A DNA stretch of 64,000 nucleotides, from positions 1 to 64,000 of the forward strand of contig CAZAZT010000004.1 in NCBI GenBank assembly GCA_964489645.1, in the 5' to 3' direction. Below are positions 43,610 to 53,234 of this stretch, in pieces. The notes under the pieces were generated by a model that was not told where the DNA came from, made no database searches, and saw only the letters and a program-made list of their open reading frames with translations. The translations under genes and the position numbers were made by a program. Origin of the DNA: JBEEPE01 sp964489645 (GTDB taxonomy: Bacteria; Verrucomicrobiota; Verrucomicrobiia; Chthoniobacterales; Chthoniobacteraceae). The first letter of the stretch is position 1. Each line of letters starts with the position of its first letter.

Positions 43610-46327
43610 ATGGGCCCAAAAGCATCTTTTCGTTCTGCTGGAATTGCAGCAGGTCTCGTCCTTTACGTGGCGTGTCAGGCACACGGCATTGCCGCGCCGG
43701 AACCGTTGCGCGATGTGCGTGTTCTGTCCGATGAATGGCTGTGTGCGGTGGTGGATCCGACCGCGGAGATCCTGGCTACACGGGAATCGCGCTTTGCTGC
43801 GGAGTTGGAACGGGATCGCGCCGACCATGAGCGTCAACGGGCGGAGGGGAAAAAGGGCTGGTTCTTGGAGAAGTCAAAACACTACCGAACCTTGATGGTG
43901 CAGGATTCCGTTCATCGCGAACTATTTGCAGCGATCAATCGTCCGGCGTTCTGGAGCATCAATGGGCAGCGTCCGTCGGATGTCACGGTGTGGGCTCATT
44001 CGGTTGACGGGTTTCCTGCTGATCGCGAAGCGGACGCGCCGGCGTTGGATGCGATGCCGCTGAGCCGGATTGCCGACATGGTTTATTTGAGAATGAGCAA
44101 GCCTCTCAAGCAGGGGAGTCGGATGGAGGTTCGAGGCTCGGATGGGCGTCAAGGAAGCGTCGAGTTTGACGACATGTCGACGGTATGCTGGAGCATCAAG
44201 GTGAATCAGGTGGGCTACCGTCCTGGCAGTTCCTCCAATCGCGCCTATCTTGGGATGTGGCTTCCGGGCATCGGCGCGTTGGATCTCGCGAAATTCGAGG
44301 GAAAGCCGTTTTACGTGAGGCATTTTGAGCAAGGCAGTGGGTGGAAGGACGGTCATGCGGTGGGAGAGCCCGTGCTTAAAGGGAAAATCGTTCTGAGGAA
44401 ACGGTTCGGGGAACAGCAAGCCGATCGCGATGGAGGGGGAAATCTCACGGGGGAAGATGTTTACGAAATGGATCTCTCGGCGATCAGTGGGGAGGGTCTG
44501 TACTGTATCCAGATCCCCGGGCTCGGAAGATCATGGCCGTTCCGTGTGGGGTCGGCAGTGATGGGGGAAGCTTTTTTCACGATGATGAAGGGGCTGTTCA
44601 TCCAGAGGTGCGGGATGCCGCTTCGCATGCCGCACACCTCGTGGGAGCGCGGCGCTTGTCACGAAACCACGTTGCCCGGCCGATTCTTGCCGGAGACAGA
44701 AGGTTGGTATCGAGGTGCTTATCGGAAGGGGGACAAGCGTTTCGGGATCCGTGATTCGCAAGGTGAGCAGATCAGCGTTTCGACGTTCACCTTGGTCGGG
44801 AACTCGGATGGCTCTGGAAAGCCCATGCCGGACGTGAAGGGCGGTTGGCATGACGCGGCTGATTTCGACAGGCGGATCCATCATTACAATGTCGTTTCGG
44901 ATCTGTTGGCGGCCTTTGAGGCGAATGGTAAAAATCTTTTGGACAGTCAGTTGAACATTCCTGAATCCGGCAATGGTGTTCCGGATATCCTGGATGAGGC
45001 GTTGTGGGGCATCGATGTTTGGCGACGCACCCAGACCGCGGAGGGAGCGGTGAGCAGTTGGATCGAACAACGCACGCATCCCGGCACTGCGGCGACGCTT
45101 GAGGCGTCGATCGCGAAGGATCCGCTGCAGATGTTCAGTGCGCTACCGGATCGATGCGGATCGTTCGCGTATGCCGCCGCTGCGGCTTGGGCGGGACGAT
45201 TGCTGAAACCGTATGATGGCGGGCGGTCGGCGGAACTGATCGGATCGGCGGAACGCGCCTACGCGTGGGCATCCCAGAGCGGATCCGCAATTCGCGACTG
45301 GAAGCTTGAGGTCCAGGATGGAGGGCGTGACACGAAGTTGAAGGGAACCGTGCTGAGGTTCGATGAGGACCCTGAGGTCCGACTGGAAGACAACATTGCG
45401 GTGGAGCGCGCTTTCGCCGCGATGAACCTGCTCCATGCCACGGAAAGTTCGCGATATCGAGCGGACTGGGATTCCTTCGAGATAGGCAAACGGTTTGGTC
45501 AGATCGCGCATCGAGTGAATCCCTGTCGGTTGATGCCGCTTTTCCGAAAGGCTTCAACGGATCCCTCGGAGAGCAAGGCGATCTTGGAGTCGCTGCGTCG
45601 TGGGGCCGATGGATTGATCGCAACTCAAGCAGAGCACGCGTATCGGATGCTGTGGCTCGGTCCGAAAGAGGGGTGGTTCCACACGCTGGCATGGGGCAAC
45701 TATCACTCGAAACTTCGGTTGCTGGGTGTGCTTGCATCCGTCACGGGGGAAGCGCGTTATCGTGAAGCGTTGGCGGCAGGAGCGGACTTCTTCCTTGGAT
45801 GCAATCCCATGGGCATGTCGCTGGTGTCCGGGCTGGGGTCGGTCTTTCCCGTCGTCTTCCAGCACATCCATTCCCAATCCGACGGGATTGCAGAACCTAC
45901 CCCGGGGATTGCCCCGTACTGGTACACCTACGGTGTTTCCATGAACGGATTCCTTTTGGCGGATGCCGGACATGGCAGTGTGAAGGGATTTTATCAACCC
46001 TTTGGACTGGCGCTGGTTCCGGACAAACTTGGACGTGCGAAGCTGCAATCCGATCTCGATCGAGCCGTGAAAGAGGGAGATTGGGTGAAAGAGGTGGGCA
46101 AGCCCGTGAGGGACGTGGTCTGGAAGAACTGGCCGATCTTCCGGCGACACACCACGCATCCCGCTGCTGTGGTTGAGCAGAATGAGTTCACGGTCGGCGA
46201 GACGGTGAGTCCGCTCGCGTTTGCATTCGGCGTGTTGACTGGCGACGGTTGGAGTCCGTCGAAGGAACTCCTAGAGCGTCGGCCTCGGCTCGATATCAAG
46301 GAATTGCCATATTATCCGCAACCATAG
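43610..46327 (+). CDS. Glycoside hydrolase family 9 protein (cellulase-like), exported
   Basis: 905 residues from MGPKASFRSAGIAAGL, which gives a signal peptide ending near residue 29. The frame is open 23 codons further upstream. A large N-terminal region (about 30-330) ends in an Ig-like fold typical of GH9 (IKVNQVGYRPGSSSNRAYLG). The (alpha/alpha)6 barrel follows with GGWHDAADFDRRIHHYN (catalytic base Asp), IPESGNGVPDILDEALWGID, FFLGCNPMGMSLVSGLG and, near the end, VEQNEFTVGETVSPLAFAFG (acid Glu). GH9 enzymes cut beta-1,4-glucans or related glycans. The N-terminal 200 residues before the Ig-like fold are unrecognised. It converges with the minus-strand operon 18 bases away. Confidence 0.88.
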   Translation: MGPKASFRSAGIAAGLVLYVACQAHGIAAPEPLRDVRVLSDEWLCAVVDPTAEILATRESRFAAELERDRADHERQRAEGKKGWFLEKSKHYRTLMVQDSVHRELFAAINRPAFWSINGQRPSDVTVWAHSVDGFPADREADAPALDAMPLSRIADMVYLRMSKPLKQGSRMEVRGSDGRQGSVEFDDMSTVCWSIKVNQVGYRPGSSSNRAYLGMWLPGIGALDLAKFEGKPFYVRHFEQGSGWKDGHAVGEPVLKGKIVLRKRFGEQQADRDGGGNLTGEDVYEMDLSAISGEGLYCIQIPGLGRSWPFRVGSAVMGEAFFTMMKGLFIQRCGMPLRMPHTSWERGACHETTLPGRFLPETEGWYRGAYRKGDKRFGIRDSQGEQISVSTFTLVGNSDGSGKPMPDVKGGWHDAADFDRRIHHYNVVSDLLAAFEANGKNLLDSQLNIPESGNGVPDILDEALWGIDVWRRTQTAEGAVSSWIEQRTHPGTAATLEASIAKDPLQMFSALPDRCGSFAYAAAAAWAGRLLKPYDGGRSAELIGSAERAYAWASQSGSAIRDWKLEVQDGGRDTKLKGTVLRFDEDPEVRLEDNIAVERAFAAMNLLHATESSRYRADWDSFEIGKRFGQIAHRVNPCRLMPLFRKASTDPSESKAILESLRRGADGLIATQAEHAYRMLWLGPKEGWFHTLAWGNYHSKLRLLGVLASVTGEARYREALAAGADFFLGCNPMGMSLVSGLGSVFPVVFQHIHSQSDGIAEPTPGIAPYWYTYGVSMNGFLLADAGHGSVKGFYQPFGLALVPDKLGRAKLQSDLDRAVKEGDWVKEVGKPVRDVVWKNWPIFRRHTTHPAAVVEQNEFTVGETVSPLAFAFGVLTGDGWSPSKELLERRPRLDIKELPYYPQP

Positions 46328-46345
46328 GATGTTGCGGGAATACGG

Positions 46346-49033
46346 TCATCGAGTTGGTATCGATCTAAGGGTGTAGTAGCACTCCAACTTTTTCCACGCA
46401 GCAGCGGGCGCGAACATCTCTTTGGTATCTTCCAACCGCACGTGATAGATGCGGTCGATCCAGCGGCCCTCTTTTCCAAAAGCCTCCAGATCAAGAGACA
46501 ATGACTTTCGGTCGGATGAGATCTTGGCGGCGATCGGCTTGATGTCCCGCTTTTCATGCTCGGGAGATCCGTACGGGAGTCCGTCGGTGTAGTGCCAAGA
46601 GGTGACCTTCCAAGCTGCGATGAGATCGGCTTCGGAGGTCGATGGCGCGAGCGGTTGAGTGAGGTGGACGACGAAACCGGTGCTGCTGGCGTTGATGTGG
46701 TGGATGTCGGCTGCAACCGTTTTCCCATCATGGACGATGCGTTGGAGGCGGTCTTGGGATCCGCCTTTCGCTGACCAACCGCGGCCGGTTTGACCGATGA
46801 GAAGGCTGCCATCGGGGAGGAAAACGGGACGCATGATCCCTGACGCGAGGCCGAAGGCGAAAGGCATCACGCTTCCTTGTTCTTTACCGTCAACGGTTTC
46901 GATTGCAACGCGAAGCAGGGTCGAGAGCGTTTGATCCCCGATGAACATCTGACGTTGATAGGTGCCGAACTTTCCGGATGTGAGATCCCAGACGGGGTTG
47001 CCGGGCGAGTTTGCGAACTTGCCGTGCGGCAACCACACCGCGGCTGCACGGATCTTGTCCTTCCAGTTTTCAAACTTCAGTTCCGGCGAATCCGGCCGCA
47101 TCCGTTTTTGGGGAAGGTCCAGTAGCCCGGAGAGGTGACCGTAGAACTTGCCGCTTTCGAGAGGGACGACCTTGGATGAGCCGACGTATTCCCCTTGGTT
47201 TTCTGCGTACCACAAGCGGCCGTCTGGATCGAAGGCGAGTCCGGCGGGGGATCTGAGTCCGTTCGCGAAGGGTTCGGATTGGCCGTTCGGCTTCACCTTG
47301 ATCGCCCAGCCTCTGTATCCGCCCATGGACCCCATGAATGGGCCACCAGCCCGCCATGAGGCTTTATCGTTGCCGCTGTGGGTGAGATTGAGGGTGATGT
47401 AATAGTTGCCCTCTGCATCGCGGACTGGCCCGTGGAGGTACTCGTGATAGTTGGCGTGGAACCCGAAATCGTCGCAGACGGTTTCAAAGCGATCGGCGCG
47501 TCCATCGCCGTTGGTATCTGACAATCGCGTGAGCTGTGGCTTTTGAGTGATGACGATCTTGTCTCCGTGATCGTCTTCGATGGAGACACCGAGACACTCG
47601 TAGGTGCCTTCTGCGAAGAGGGTCCACTGGTTGTTCTTGATGCGCCAAACTCCGGCGGTACGTGTTCCAACGACGATGGTTCCGTCTTTGGCTACTGCGA
47701 TGCCTGTGGGTTCGAAGAGTTGGTTCCGGCCGAACAGATCTTTTGGTGATTCCCAGTCCTCGATGGAGTAACCCGCTGGGAGTTGGGTTTGCACCTTGCC
47801 GTCGCTCGCGGGCTTGCGCACGACAGATTGCGGGGTGAGATCCTCGCCACGGGGCAGGATCGGTCGTGCCACAAGGCCTCCGGGAATCGCCACGGAAAAA
47901 GTGGCCTTGATCGAGGTTCCTTGGGGAATGGTCCACACGCCGTTCTGGATTGTGCCGACATCTGCACGCGCGTCGTTGAGACCGTCCAGATGGACTTGAA
48001 AGGTTTGAGCGGATTCGAGAGTGCCCGCGATGATCACACTGAGTCGACCGTCAGGTGTCGTTGCGATCTGTTGCGAGAAGCGGTTCTTTCCGATGCGGAT
48101 ATGGAAGATGGGGTCACCACTAGACGGATCGAGATGGTGTCCTTCAAAGCGGAAGTTCGCGTGCGCTTTGAGTTGTTCTGCGAATGTTCTGTCGTCAGCG
48201 AGCCATCGTTCAGTGGCCTTTTCATCGAGCACGTCGGGCTGTTTGAATTCAAGGTCAACCGGCTGGCCATCTGCGTTGAGGGGCTGAAGCAGCGGAGCAT
48301 TTTCGTGGATCAATCGGGAAGCGAGGCCACGGTCGGAGCCTGGCTGGCCTCGTCCTTGGCGTTCCTTGGTGAGGTTGAGGAAGCCTCCGCTCCAGATGTT
48401 CCGGACGGAGAGAAATCGCTCATCGAAGGTGAAGTTGATCCCGCTTGGCAGGCCGACGTGGAGTGCCCTTCCGCTTGATCCCATGATCGGCGCGCGAACG
48501 ACGCGAGTCCGTTTGGCGACGGGCTCTTCCCCGGGGATGTCGAGCAGGTTGCGCGGCCTTGATTTGGGATCGACCTTGAGCATCACTTTCGCTGGTCCGG
48601 CTTCGTTTCCTTCGGCGAGGGTGCGGAGGTAATGCCAGATGTTCTCCACGGCACTTTCGGGAAGCACCTCTTGGGTGAACAGGGGCATTGCGGGTGGGTA
48701 GGGCGTACCCTTGAGCGGGCCGTTCTCCGCGACCGCGAGATGTTCCGAGGCCTTGCGGACGGAATCCGCGTAATAGGCCTTGTCGGCTTTGACAGATTTA
48801 CGGGTGTTGGTTGCCGTCTCGAGGATTTCCCGTTGGCGCGGGTTCGAGAGAAAGAGGCCGTGAAGATTGGGGCCTGTGCGGATGGATGCGTCGTTCTTGT
48901 CCACGGCGTGGCAGACGATGCAGCCAAAGATCTCGAAGGCATTTTTGCCTTCGGCGACTGCGTCAATGTCCTGCTGAGCCAAAGCGGGAACCGTCGTTGC
49001 GAGGGCCGAGAGGAGGAGGAGGGGCTTGTTCAT
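46346..49033 (-). CDS. Exported c-type cytochrome / beta-propeller protein (PVC-type)
   Basis: 895 residues. Signal peptide (1-20), then a monohaem cytochrome c domain with GCIVCHAVD (CxxCH 38-42) and a methionine-side ligand candidate in PPAMPLFTQEVLP. A middle region of about 300 residues holds beta-rich repeats. A six-bladed propeller of the sugar-dehydrogenase-like type follows (EPTGIAVAKDGTIVVGTRTA, DTNGDGRADRFETVC, GYRGWAIKVKPNG, LRSPAGLAFDPDGRLWYAEN). A C-terminal beta domain closes it. The architecture is common in PVC bacteria, where it is presumed to pass electrons or bind sugars; no reaction is established. It is the last gene of the six-gene minus-strand set, 155 bases after the acetylesterase gene. 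Confidence 0.85.
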   Translation of the reverse strand: MNKPLLLLSALATTVPALAQQDIDAVAEGKNAFEIFGCIVCHAVDKNDASIRTGPNLHGLFLSNPRQREILETATNTRKSVKADKAYYADSVRKASEHLAVAENGPLKGTPYPPAMPLFTQEVLPESAVENIWHYLRTLAEGNEAGPAKVMLKVDPKSRPRNLLDIPGEEPVAKRTRVVRAPIMGSSGRALHVGLPSGINFTFDERFLSVRNIWSGGFLNLTKERQGRGQPGSDRGLASRLIHENAPLLQPLNADGQPVDLEFKQPDVLDEKATERWLADDRTFAEQLKAHANFRFEGHHLDPSSGDPIFHIRIGKNRFSQQIATTPDGRLSVIIAGTLESAQTFQVHLDGLNDARADVGTIQNGVWTIPQGTSIKATFSVAIPGGLVARPILPRGEDLTPQSVVRKPASDGKVQTQLPAGYSIEDWESPKDLFGRNQLFEPTGIAVAKDGTIVVGTRTAGVWRIKNNQWTLFAEGTYECLGVSIEDDHGDKIVITQKPQLTRLSDTNGDGRADRFETVCDDFGFHANYHEYLHGPVRDAEGNYYITLNLTHSGNDKASWRAGGPFMGSMGGYRGWAIKVKPNGQSEPFANGLRSPAGLAFDPDGRLWYAENQGEYVGSSKVVPLESGKFYGHLSGLLDLPQKRMRPDSPELKFENWKDKIRAAAVWLPHGKFANSPGNPVWDLTSGKFGTYQRQMFIGDQTLSTLLRVAIETVDGKEQGSVMPFAFGLASGIMRPVFLPDGSLLIGQTGRGWSAKGGSQDRLQRIVHDGKTVAADIHHINASSTGFVVHLTQPLAPSTSEADLIAAWKVTSWHYTDGLPYGSPEHEKRDIKPIAAKISSDRKSLSLDLEAFGKEGRWIDRIYHVRLEDTKEMFAPAAAWKKLECYYTLRSIPTR

Positions 49034-49188
49034 GAGGGGTGTTGTGGGTTAATGGAATCGATTTGAGGGGATGAGGGCAAGAGGCGGTCCGTTCGATGGG
49101 AATGGGGGAATGCGACGAGGATTTCGAAATGAGTGGCACTGGGCATCGTGTCATGAGGGTCGTGGAAAGCCTTGGGCCCCGCACGGGG

Positions 49189-50400
49189 TCACGGCTTTTG
49201 GACCAGAGGGTGCATGGCATCCGCGAAGGATTTGCCAATCTGTCCGAGAATCTTGGCGCTACCGAGATAGTGGAACGCGAAGTTCGAGATCCCGTCCAAG
49301 GCATCGAGTTCCTCTTTGGAGCAGGATTCTGACAGCATCTTTTTGTGGAGGCTCTGCTCCTCATCGCGGCTCATCGTTTGTCCGGACTTCCGCAAGGCAT
49401 TCATCTTGGATCCGACGGCATCCCGTTTTTTCACTGCGGTTGATTGAAGCGAATCCCAACTCTTTTCGGTGAGGACATTGACGACGGATCCGGAGAATTC
49501 GGGGAGAAGGGCGGGCGCCGCCATGGCATTGCGGAAGTTCTGGTGGATGGCGCTGTACCGTTGCTCGTCGGGTGCATAGTCGGAGACGGGGCCGCCCACG
49601 CCCATCACACCGATGACGAAGGGAAGTTTTGGTGCACCGAGATCCTTTCGGACGTCGCGGATGAACTGAGCGAGAAGGGAACTGTAAGAGGCGTAGCCAT
49701 CGGGTTTGTCGCGGTGCGGGTACACCCCTGAGTCCACCATGTCATTCCATCCTTGGAACCAGACGAATCCCCCGAGCACAACCTTCTGATCAGGAGCAAG
49801 ATCTGGGACCACCTTTGATGGGTTTGAAAGCACCTCTTTCACGTGCTCAATCATCTTGCGATAATAGATCCCTGATGCGGCGGCGCGTGCGGACTTCTCG
49901 GACTCGATGTCTTTCCCTTGCTTTCGAAGTCCTTCGATCTGGCTTTCATTGAGCGTGGCCGGCCCTGAACCGGGCGATCGGAAGTCGGTGTGCAAGCTCT
50001 TCCCGCCCCATGCGGTTTTGATGAGGAGCACGGGACCGGAGAGATGTTTCTCCATGGTGAGACCGAAGGTGAACTCGGGTCCGATGCATTCGCTGTTTGC
50101 GCCAAAACCTGCGGTCAGTTTTCCGGTCTTGGCGGCATCGGTTCGGTCGGGCGACAGGAAGCTGATCCAGGTGCGTTGACAGGCCTTCGGAGTGCCGTCG
50201 GGATTCCTCATGTCGCTGAGAAGCGGGGCTGTTCGAGGATCTTTTCCGAGGTAGTCAAACGTGCGGATGTTCGCATGGCCCTGCATATTGGATTGTCCAG
50301 CGAGGACAAAGACGGTGAGTGGCGCTTCAGCGGACCAAGCGGAGGACATCAGACCGATACTGAGTGCGAATAACGAGAGGATGCGGCGGAGGTGGATCAT
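49189..50400 (-). CDS. SASA-domain acetylesterase (sialate O-acetylesterase-like), exported
   Basis: 403 residues from MIHLRRILSLFALSIGLMSS, a signal peptide ending near residue 24. The frame is open 65 codons further upstream but without homology. SGNH-type SASA domain: FVLAGQSNMQGHAN carries the nucleophile Ser, GFVWFQGWNDMVD is the third block, and NFAFHYLGSAKILGQIG the catalytic His region. Family members remove acetyl groups from sialic acid or from plant and algal polysaccharides. With the GH88/GH105-like gene 62 bases upstream, deacetylation of a uronic-acid polysaccharide is the more likely role (inference). No sialic acid genes are nearby. Confidence 0.85.
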   Translation of the reverse strand: MIHLRRILSLFALSIGLMSSAWSAEAPLTVFVLAGQSNMQGHANIRTFDYLGKDPRTAPLLSDMRNPDGTPKACQRTWISFLSPDRTDAAKTGKLTAGFGANSECIGPEFTFGLTMEKHLSGPVLLIKTAWGGKSLHTDFRSPGSGPATLNESQIEGLRKQGKDIESEKSARAAASGIYYRKMIEHVKEVLSNPSKVVPDLAPDQKVVLGGFVWFQGWNDMVDSGVYPHRDKPDGYASYSSLLAQFIRDVRKDLGAPKLPFVIGVMGVGGPVSDYAPDEQRYSAIHQNFRNAMAAPALLPEFSGSVVNVLTEKSWDSLQSTAVKKRDAVGSKMNALRKSGQTMSRDEEQSLHKKMLSESCSKEELDALDGISNFAFHYLGSAKILGQIGKSFADAMHPLVQKP

Positions 50401-50462
50401 GGGTTGAGAGGGAGTCGAGTTAGCCGAGGAAGTGTTTGTTCTGGAGGGAAATGTCACGTCGA

Positions 50463-52211
50463 TCATTTGGACGCGTTGGTTTGGAGTGCGGCATTGAGGG
50501 AATGCATCTCCAAGGCAACAGTCAGCCCCATCGCGCCGCCGCGATCGTCGGGTCCGAAGATTGCGTCGCGGTGCAGGTAGTGCGATCGATCGCAATCCTT
50601 CTTCGCGCCGGTCCCGGTGCAGACATCGGTGAGTGTTGCATCGTTGGCGATGCGTGCGGATACGGCTTTCCAGCCACGATTTGCGGCAGGGAGAAAGCTG
50701 GCTTGATCCAGCCAGCCCAAGCGAATGCCGCGAGCGATCGCCGTGGTGATCATGGCTGTGGCGGTGAACTCGCGATACGCGCCCGGCTGGTCGATGACCT
50801 GTCTCCAGGCACCATCTGGCGATTGGTGCTTGAGCAGGCCCTTCATGTGCCTCTGGAAGATGTTGAGCAATGGCGAATTGGCCTTGGATTGATCACGGAT
50901 ATGCGTCAGCGAATCCATCAGCCCGAAGGCGGCGAACCCGTTGCCTCGGCCCCAAGCGAACGGGCTCGATTCGACGTGGACGAAGATCCCGTCGGGCCGT
51001 TGAAGACGTTCGGAGTAGGACTGCAAGAGGCGTTGAGTGATCTCGGCAAAGCGAGGTTCATCGCTTGTTGCCACGACCCGCGCGAGGACGGCTGGCGCCA
51101 TGAACATGTCGTCCGTCCAACGGGTTGCAGAGGGGATGAGATCCGAGGGGGGTGCGGATCGGATGAGATGGTCGGCTGCCTTGCGCGCCAGAAGTGCGGC
51201 GTCTTGTGCGGGTTCAAGTCTCGCGAGGTCGCTGAAAGCGAGATGGCCTGCGATCGAGGGGAGGTTCGCCTTTTCTGGCAGCGCGGGTTTTGAGCCGTCG
51301 AGGAACGGAGCCATCTGTTTCAGCGCCTTTTCTCGGTACGACGGGTCTCCGGTGATTTTTGAAAGGTTGAGCGCTCCTGACCACGATAGCGCGGGGATGT
51401 AGCTCATGCTGGGAGCGCTGGGGTAACGGCTCGCTAAAAGGCGGGCGATGGTCAATGGGTCGCGAGCCACGCGCGCTTCAAAAGCGGTGCGGAGTGGCGA
51501 CATGGGGAACGCTTTTGAGAGGATGCTTTTGACAGCGTTTTGTAGGTGATCGGAGGGACCTTCCATCCGGATGGCCGGTACGGGAGCAAGGCCTGATGGG
51601 GAATCCTGACCGAGTGCGCCCGCAAGTTCGGATGGGTCTGTCTCGGACGAGTCGGGGAACAGCGCGATTGCGAGTCGATTGCTCGCGATCTTCGGGCTGG
51701 TGCCGGCCCGCAAATCGATGACGAGATCGGGACAGCTCATGGCGGTCCAGCGCCAGATGTAGCGTGCTTCGGGGGCGATTGGATCGTTGAAAAAACCTTT
51801 TTGAGGAGGGAAAGGAGGGAGCGCCGCTGCGGACGCGTCGGGAAGGGCATCAGGGACCGCTGCAATCTGCCAAGTGGCCCGAAGCGGTTTTGCCTCTTCG
51901 CTGCTCCACCATTTCAGGAGTTCGTTGATCGCATCGGTTCCTGAAGGGGAACGGCCCGCTGCAGGTTGATGATCGAGGCCGCCGATGAGGACGAGTCGGT
52001 TCTGATTCGGTGTGGGTGCGGAGAGCGGCTCGATGGACAGGATGTCCGCCAGGTTCTTCGATGTCCCTGCTGCTGCGGTTGCGTAGCCGTCGGCGAGGGG
52101 CGATGAGTGCGGTTTGTCGGCGATGGCTCCAAGGGGCGAGAGGCTGATCGCAATCGTTGCTGCGAGCAACCGCGCGGCGCGGTGTTGATTTCGGGGCGGA
52201 TGGATGAGCAT
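50463..52211 (-). CDS. GH88/GH105-like unsaturated glycosyl hydrolase with extra N-terminal domain
   Basis: 582 residues with a signal peptide (about 1-32). The C-terminal half (about 250-575) is an (alpha/alpha)6 barrel of the GH88/GH105 type: RWTDDMFMAPAVLARV (catalytic Asp pair), PFAWGRGNGFAAFGLMDSL, and SPDGAWRQVIDQPGAYREFT. Such enzymes remove 4,5-unsaturated uronic acids left by polysaccharide lyases. The N-terminal 220 residues (NRLVLIGGLDHQP, FFNDPIAPEARYIWRW, CPDLVIDLRAG) resemble zinc-carboxypeptidase-like (M14) domains, but I see no complete zinc site, so it may be a non-catalytic relative. It lies 54 bases after the propeller gene and 62 before the acetylesterase gene. Confidence 0.85.
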   Translation of the reverse strand: MLIHPPRNQHRAARLLAATIAISLSPLGAIADKPHSSPLADGYATAAAGTSKNLADILSIEPLSAPTPNQNRLVLIGGLDHQPAAGRSPSGTDAINELLKWWSSEEAKPLRATWQIAAVPDALPDASAAALPPFPPQKGFFNDPIAPEARYIWRWTAMSCPDLVIDLRAGTSPKIASNRLAIALFPDSSETDPSELAGALGQDSPSGLAPVPAIRMEGPSDHLQNAVKSILSKAFPMSPLRTAFEARVARDPLTIARLLASRYPSAPSMSYIPALSWSGALNLSKITGDPSYREKALKQMAPFLDGSKPALPEKANLPSIAGHLAFSDLARLEPAQDAALLARKAADHLIRSAPPSDLIPSATRWTDDMFMAPAVLARVVATSDEPRFAEITQRLLQSYSERLQRPDGIFVHVESSPFAWGRGNGFAAFGLMDSLTHIRDQSKANSPLLNIFQRHMKGLLKHQSPDGAWRQVIDQPGAYREFTATAMITTAIARGIRLGWLDQASFLPAANRGWKAVSARIANDATLTDVCTGTGAKKDCDRSHYLHRDAIFGPDDRGGAMGLTVALEMHSLNAALQTNASK

Positions 52212-52265
52212 CGGGGCGGATGGAATGTGGGGTGAGATCGCGAGACGTGGCGGTGACTGGCTGAA

Positions 52266-53198
52266 TCAGGGGATGACGTCGACCGCTACGGTTGCGTTGC
52301 CGAAGCGGGAGAAATCGTCATAGGACCAGACGACCTTTTTGGCGGGTGAAACCTCGATGCTCAGCGGCATGCCCGGCCCCGCATGACAGTTACCGAAGCG
52401 GGTGTTTCCATTGGGGAGGCGTTCGACGCGGGTGATCCAGCCGAGTGCGATTCCAGGAAGGTCATCCGGTGTGAGCTGCCAGACGATGTCGCCCGCCTTG
52501 TTCACCTCAATCACCCGGTGCCCGTTACCCGTTGTGATCAAGGTGTTACCATTGTCCAGGCGCAGAGAAGCGAAGGTCTGGTTCCCGAAGCCTTCTGGGC
52601 CGTGACCTCCTTTCGGAGCGCGATCGAAAAGTGGCACCGCGTATTCCCAGACGACACTTCCGTCCCTTGCATATTCTCGCACTTTGCCGTCGCCCTCGTG
52701 CGAGACGAGGTAGGTGCCTTGCGGGGTGCGGCGCACCAGACGGGTGTCCCGATGTTTGCTCGGACGATCCACTTTGAGTTGGATGGAGTGCACAAGGCGC
52801 CCTTCGCGATCGACCTCGATGATCCGACCGATCCCTGATTCAGCGATCATGGTGACACCGTTTTCCAGGCGTTGGAAGGCATGGACCTCCAAAGGTTTGC
52901 CGGTGTTCCCGTTGGAAGTAGCACAGTCGTATTCCCAGACGATGTTGCCCTTCGGGTCTGCCTCGGCGACACGGGTCCAGCTGCTTTGGAAGAGGATGTT
53001 CCCGTTCGGAAGATAGGACACGTCGTGCAGTCCGGTGGTCTTGAGTTCGCGTTCGATGGAACCGTCAGGAGTCACCACTGCGACCGTCTTCCCGTTTGCG
53101 ACGAGGAGTCTGTGTTGCGCACCGACCTGACCGGCGTGGGCGAGGGTCGTGAACGAGATCAGAGCGGTCAGAGTGCGGAGGGATGATGGTATGTTCAT
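52266..53198 (-). CDS. Exported beta-propeller protein, PQQ-like/arylsulfotransferase-like repeats
   Basis: 310 residues: signal peptide (1-22), then about six repeats built on [L/V]PNGN or LDNGNT and a VWEY or VWQL strand. Examples are VSYLPNGNILFQSS, NIVWEYDCATSNGN, SVVWEYAVPLFDRA, LRLDNGNTLITTGNGHRVIE, and RVERLPNGNTRFGN. This is the pattern of propellers in arylsulfotransferase-like and PQQ-like families, but no catalytic site is evident, so a binding or scaffold role is possible. It sits between the DUF1501 and GH88/GH105-like genes (37 bases from the former's stop). Confidence 0.8.
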   Translation of the reverse strand: MNIPSSLRTLTALISFTTLAHAGQVGAQHRLLVANGKTVAVVTPDGSIERELKTTGLHDVSYLPNGNILFQSSWTRVAEADPKGNIVWEYDCATSNGNTGKPLEVHAFQRLENGVTMIAESGIGRIIEVDREGRLVHSIQLKVDRPSKHRDTRLVRRTPQGTYLVSHEGDGKVREYARDGSVVWEYAVPLFDRAPKGGHGPEGFGNQTFASLRLDNGNTLITTGNGHRVIEVNKAGDIVWQLTPDDLPGIALGWITRVERLPNGNTRFGNCHAGPGMPLSIEVSPAKKVVWSYDDFSRFGNATVAVDVIP

Positions 53199-53234
53199 GG
53201 ATTCAGATGTTAGTAATGGCTGTGGAAAAAGAAG

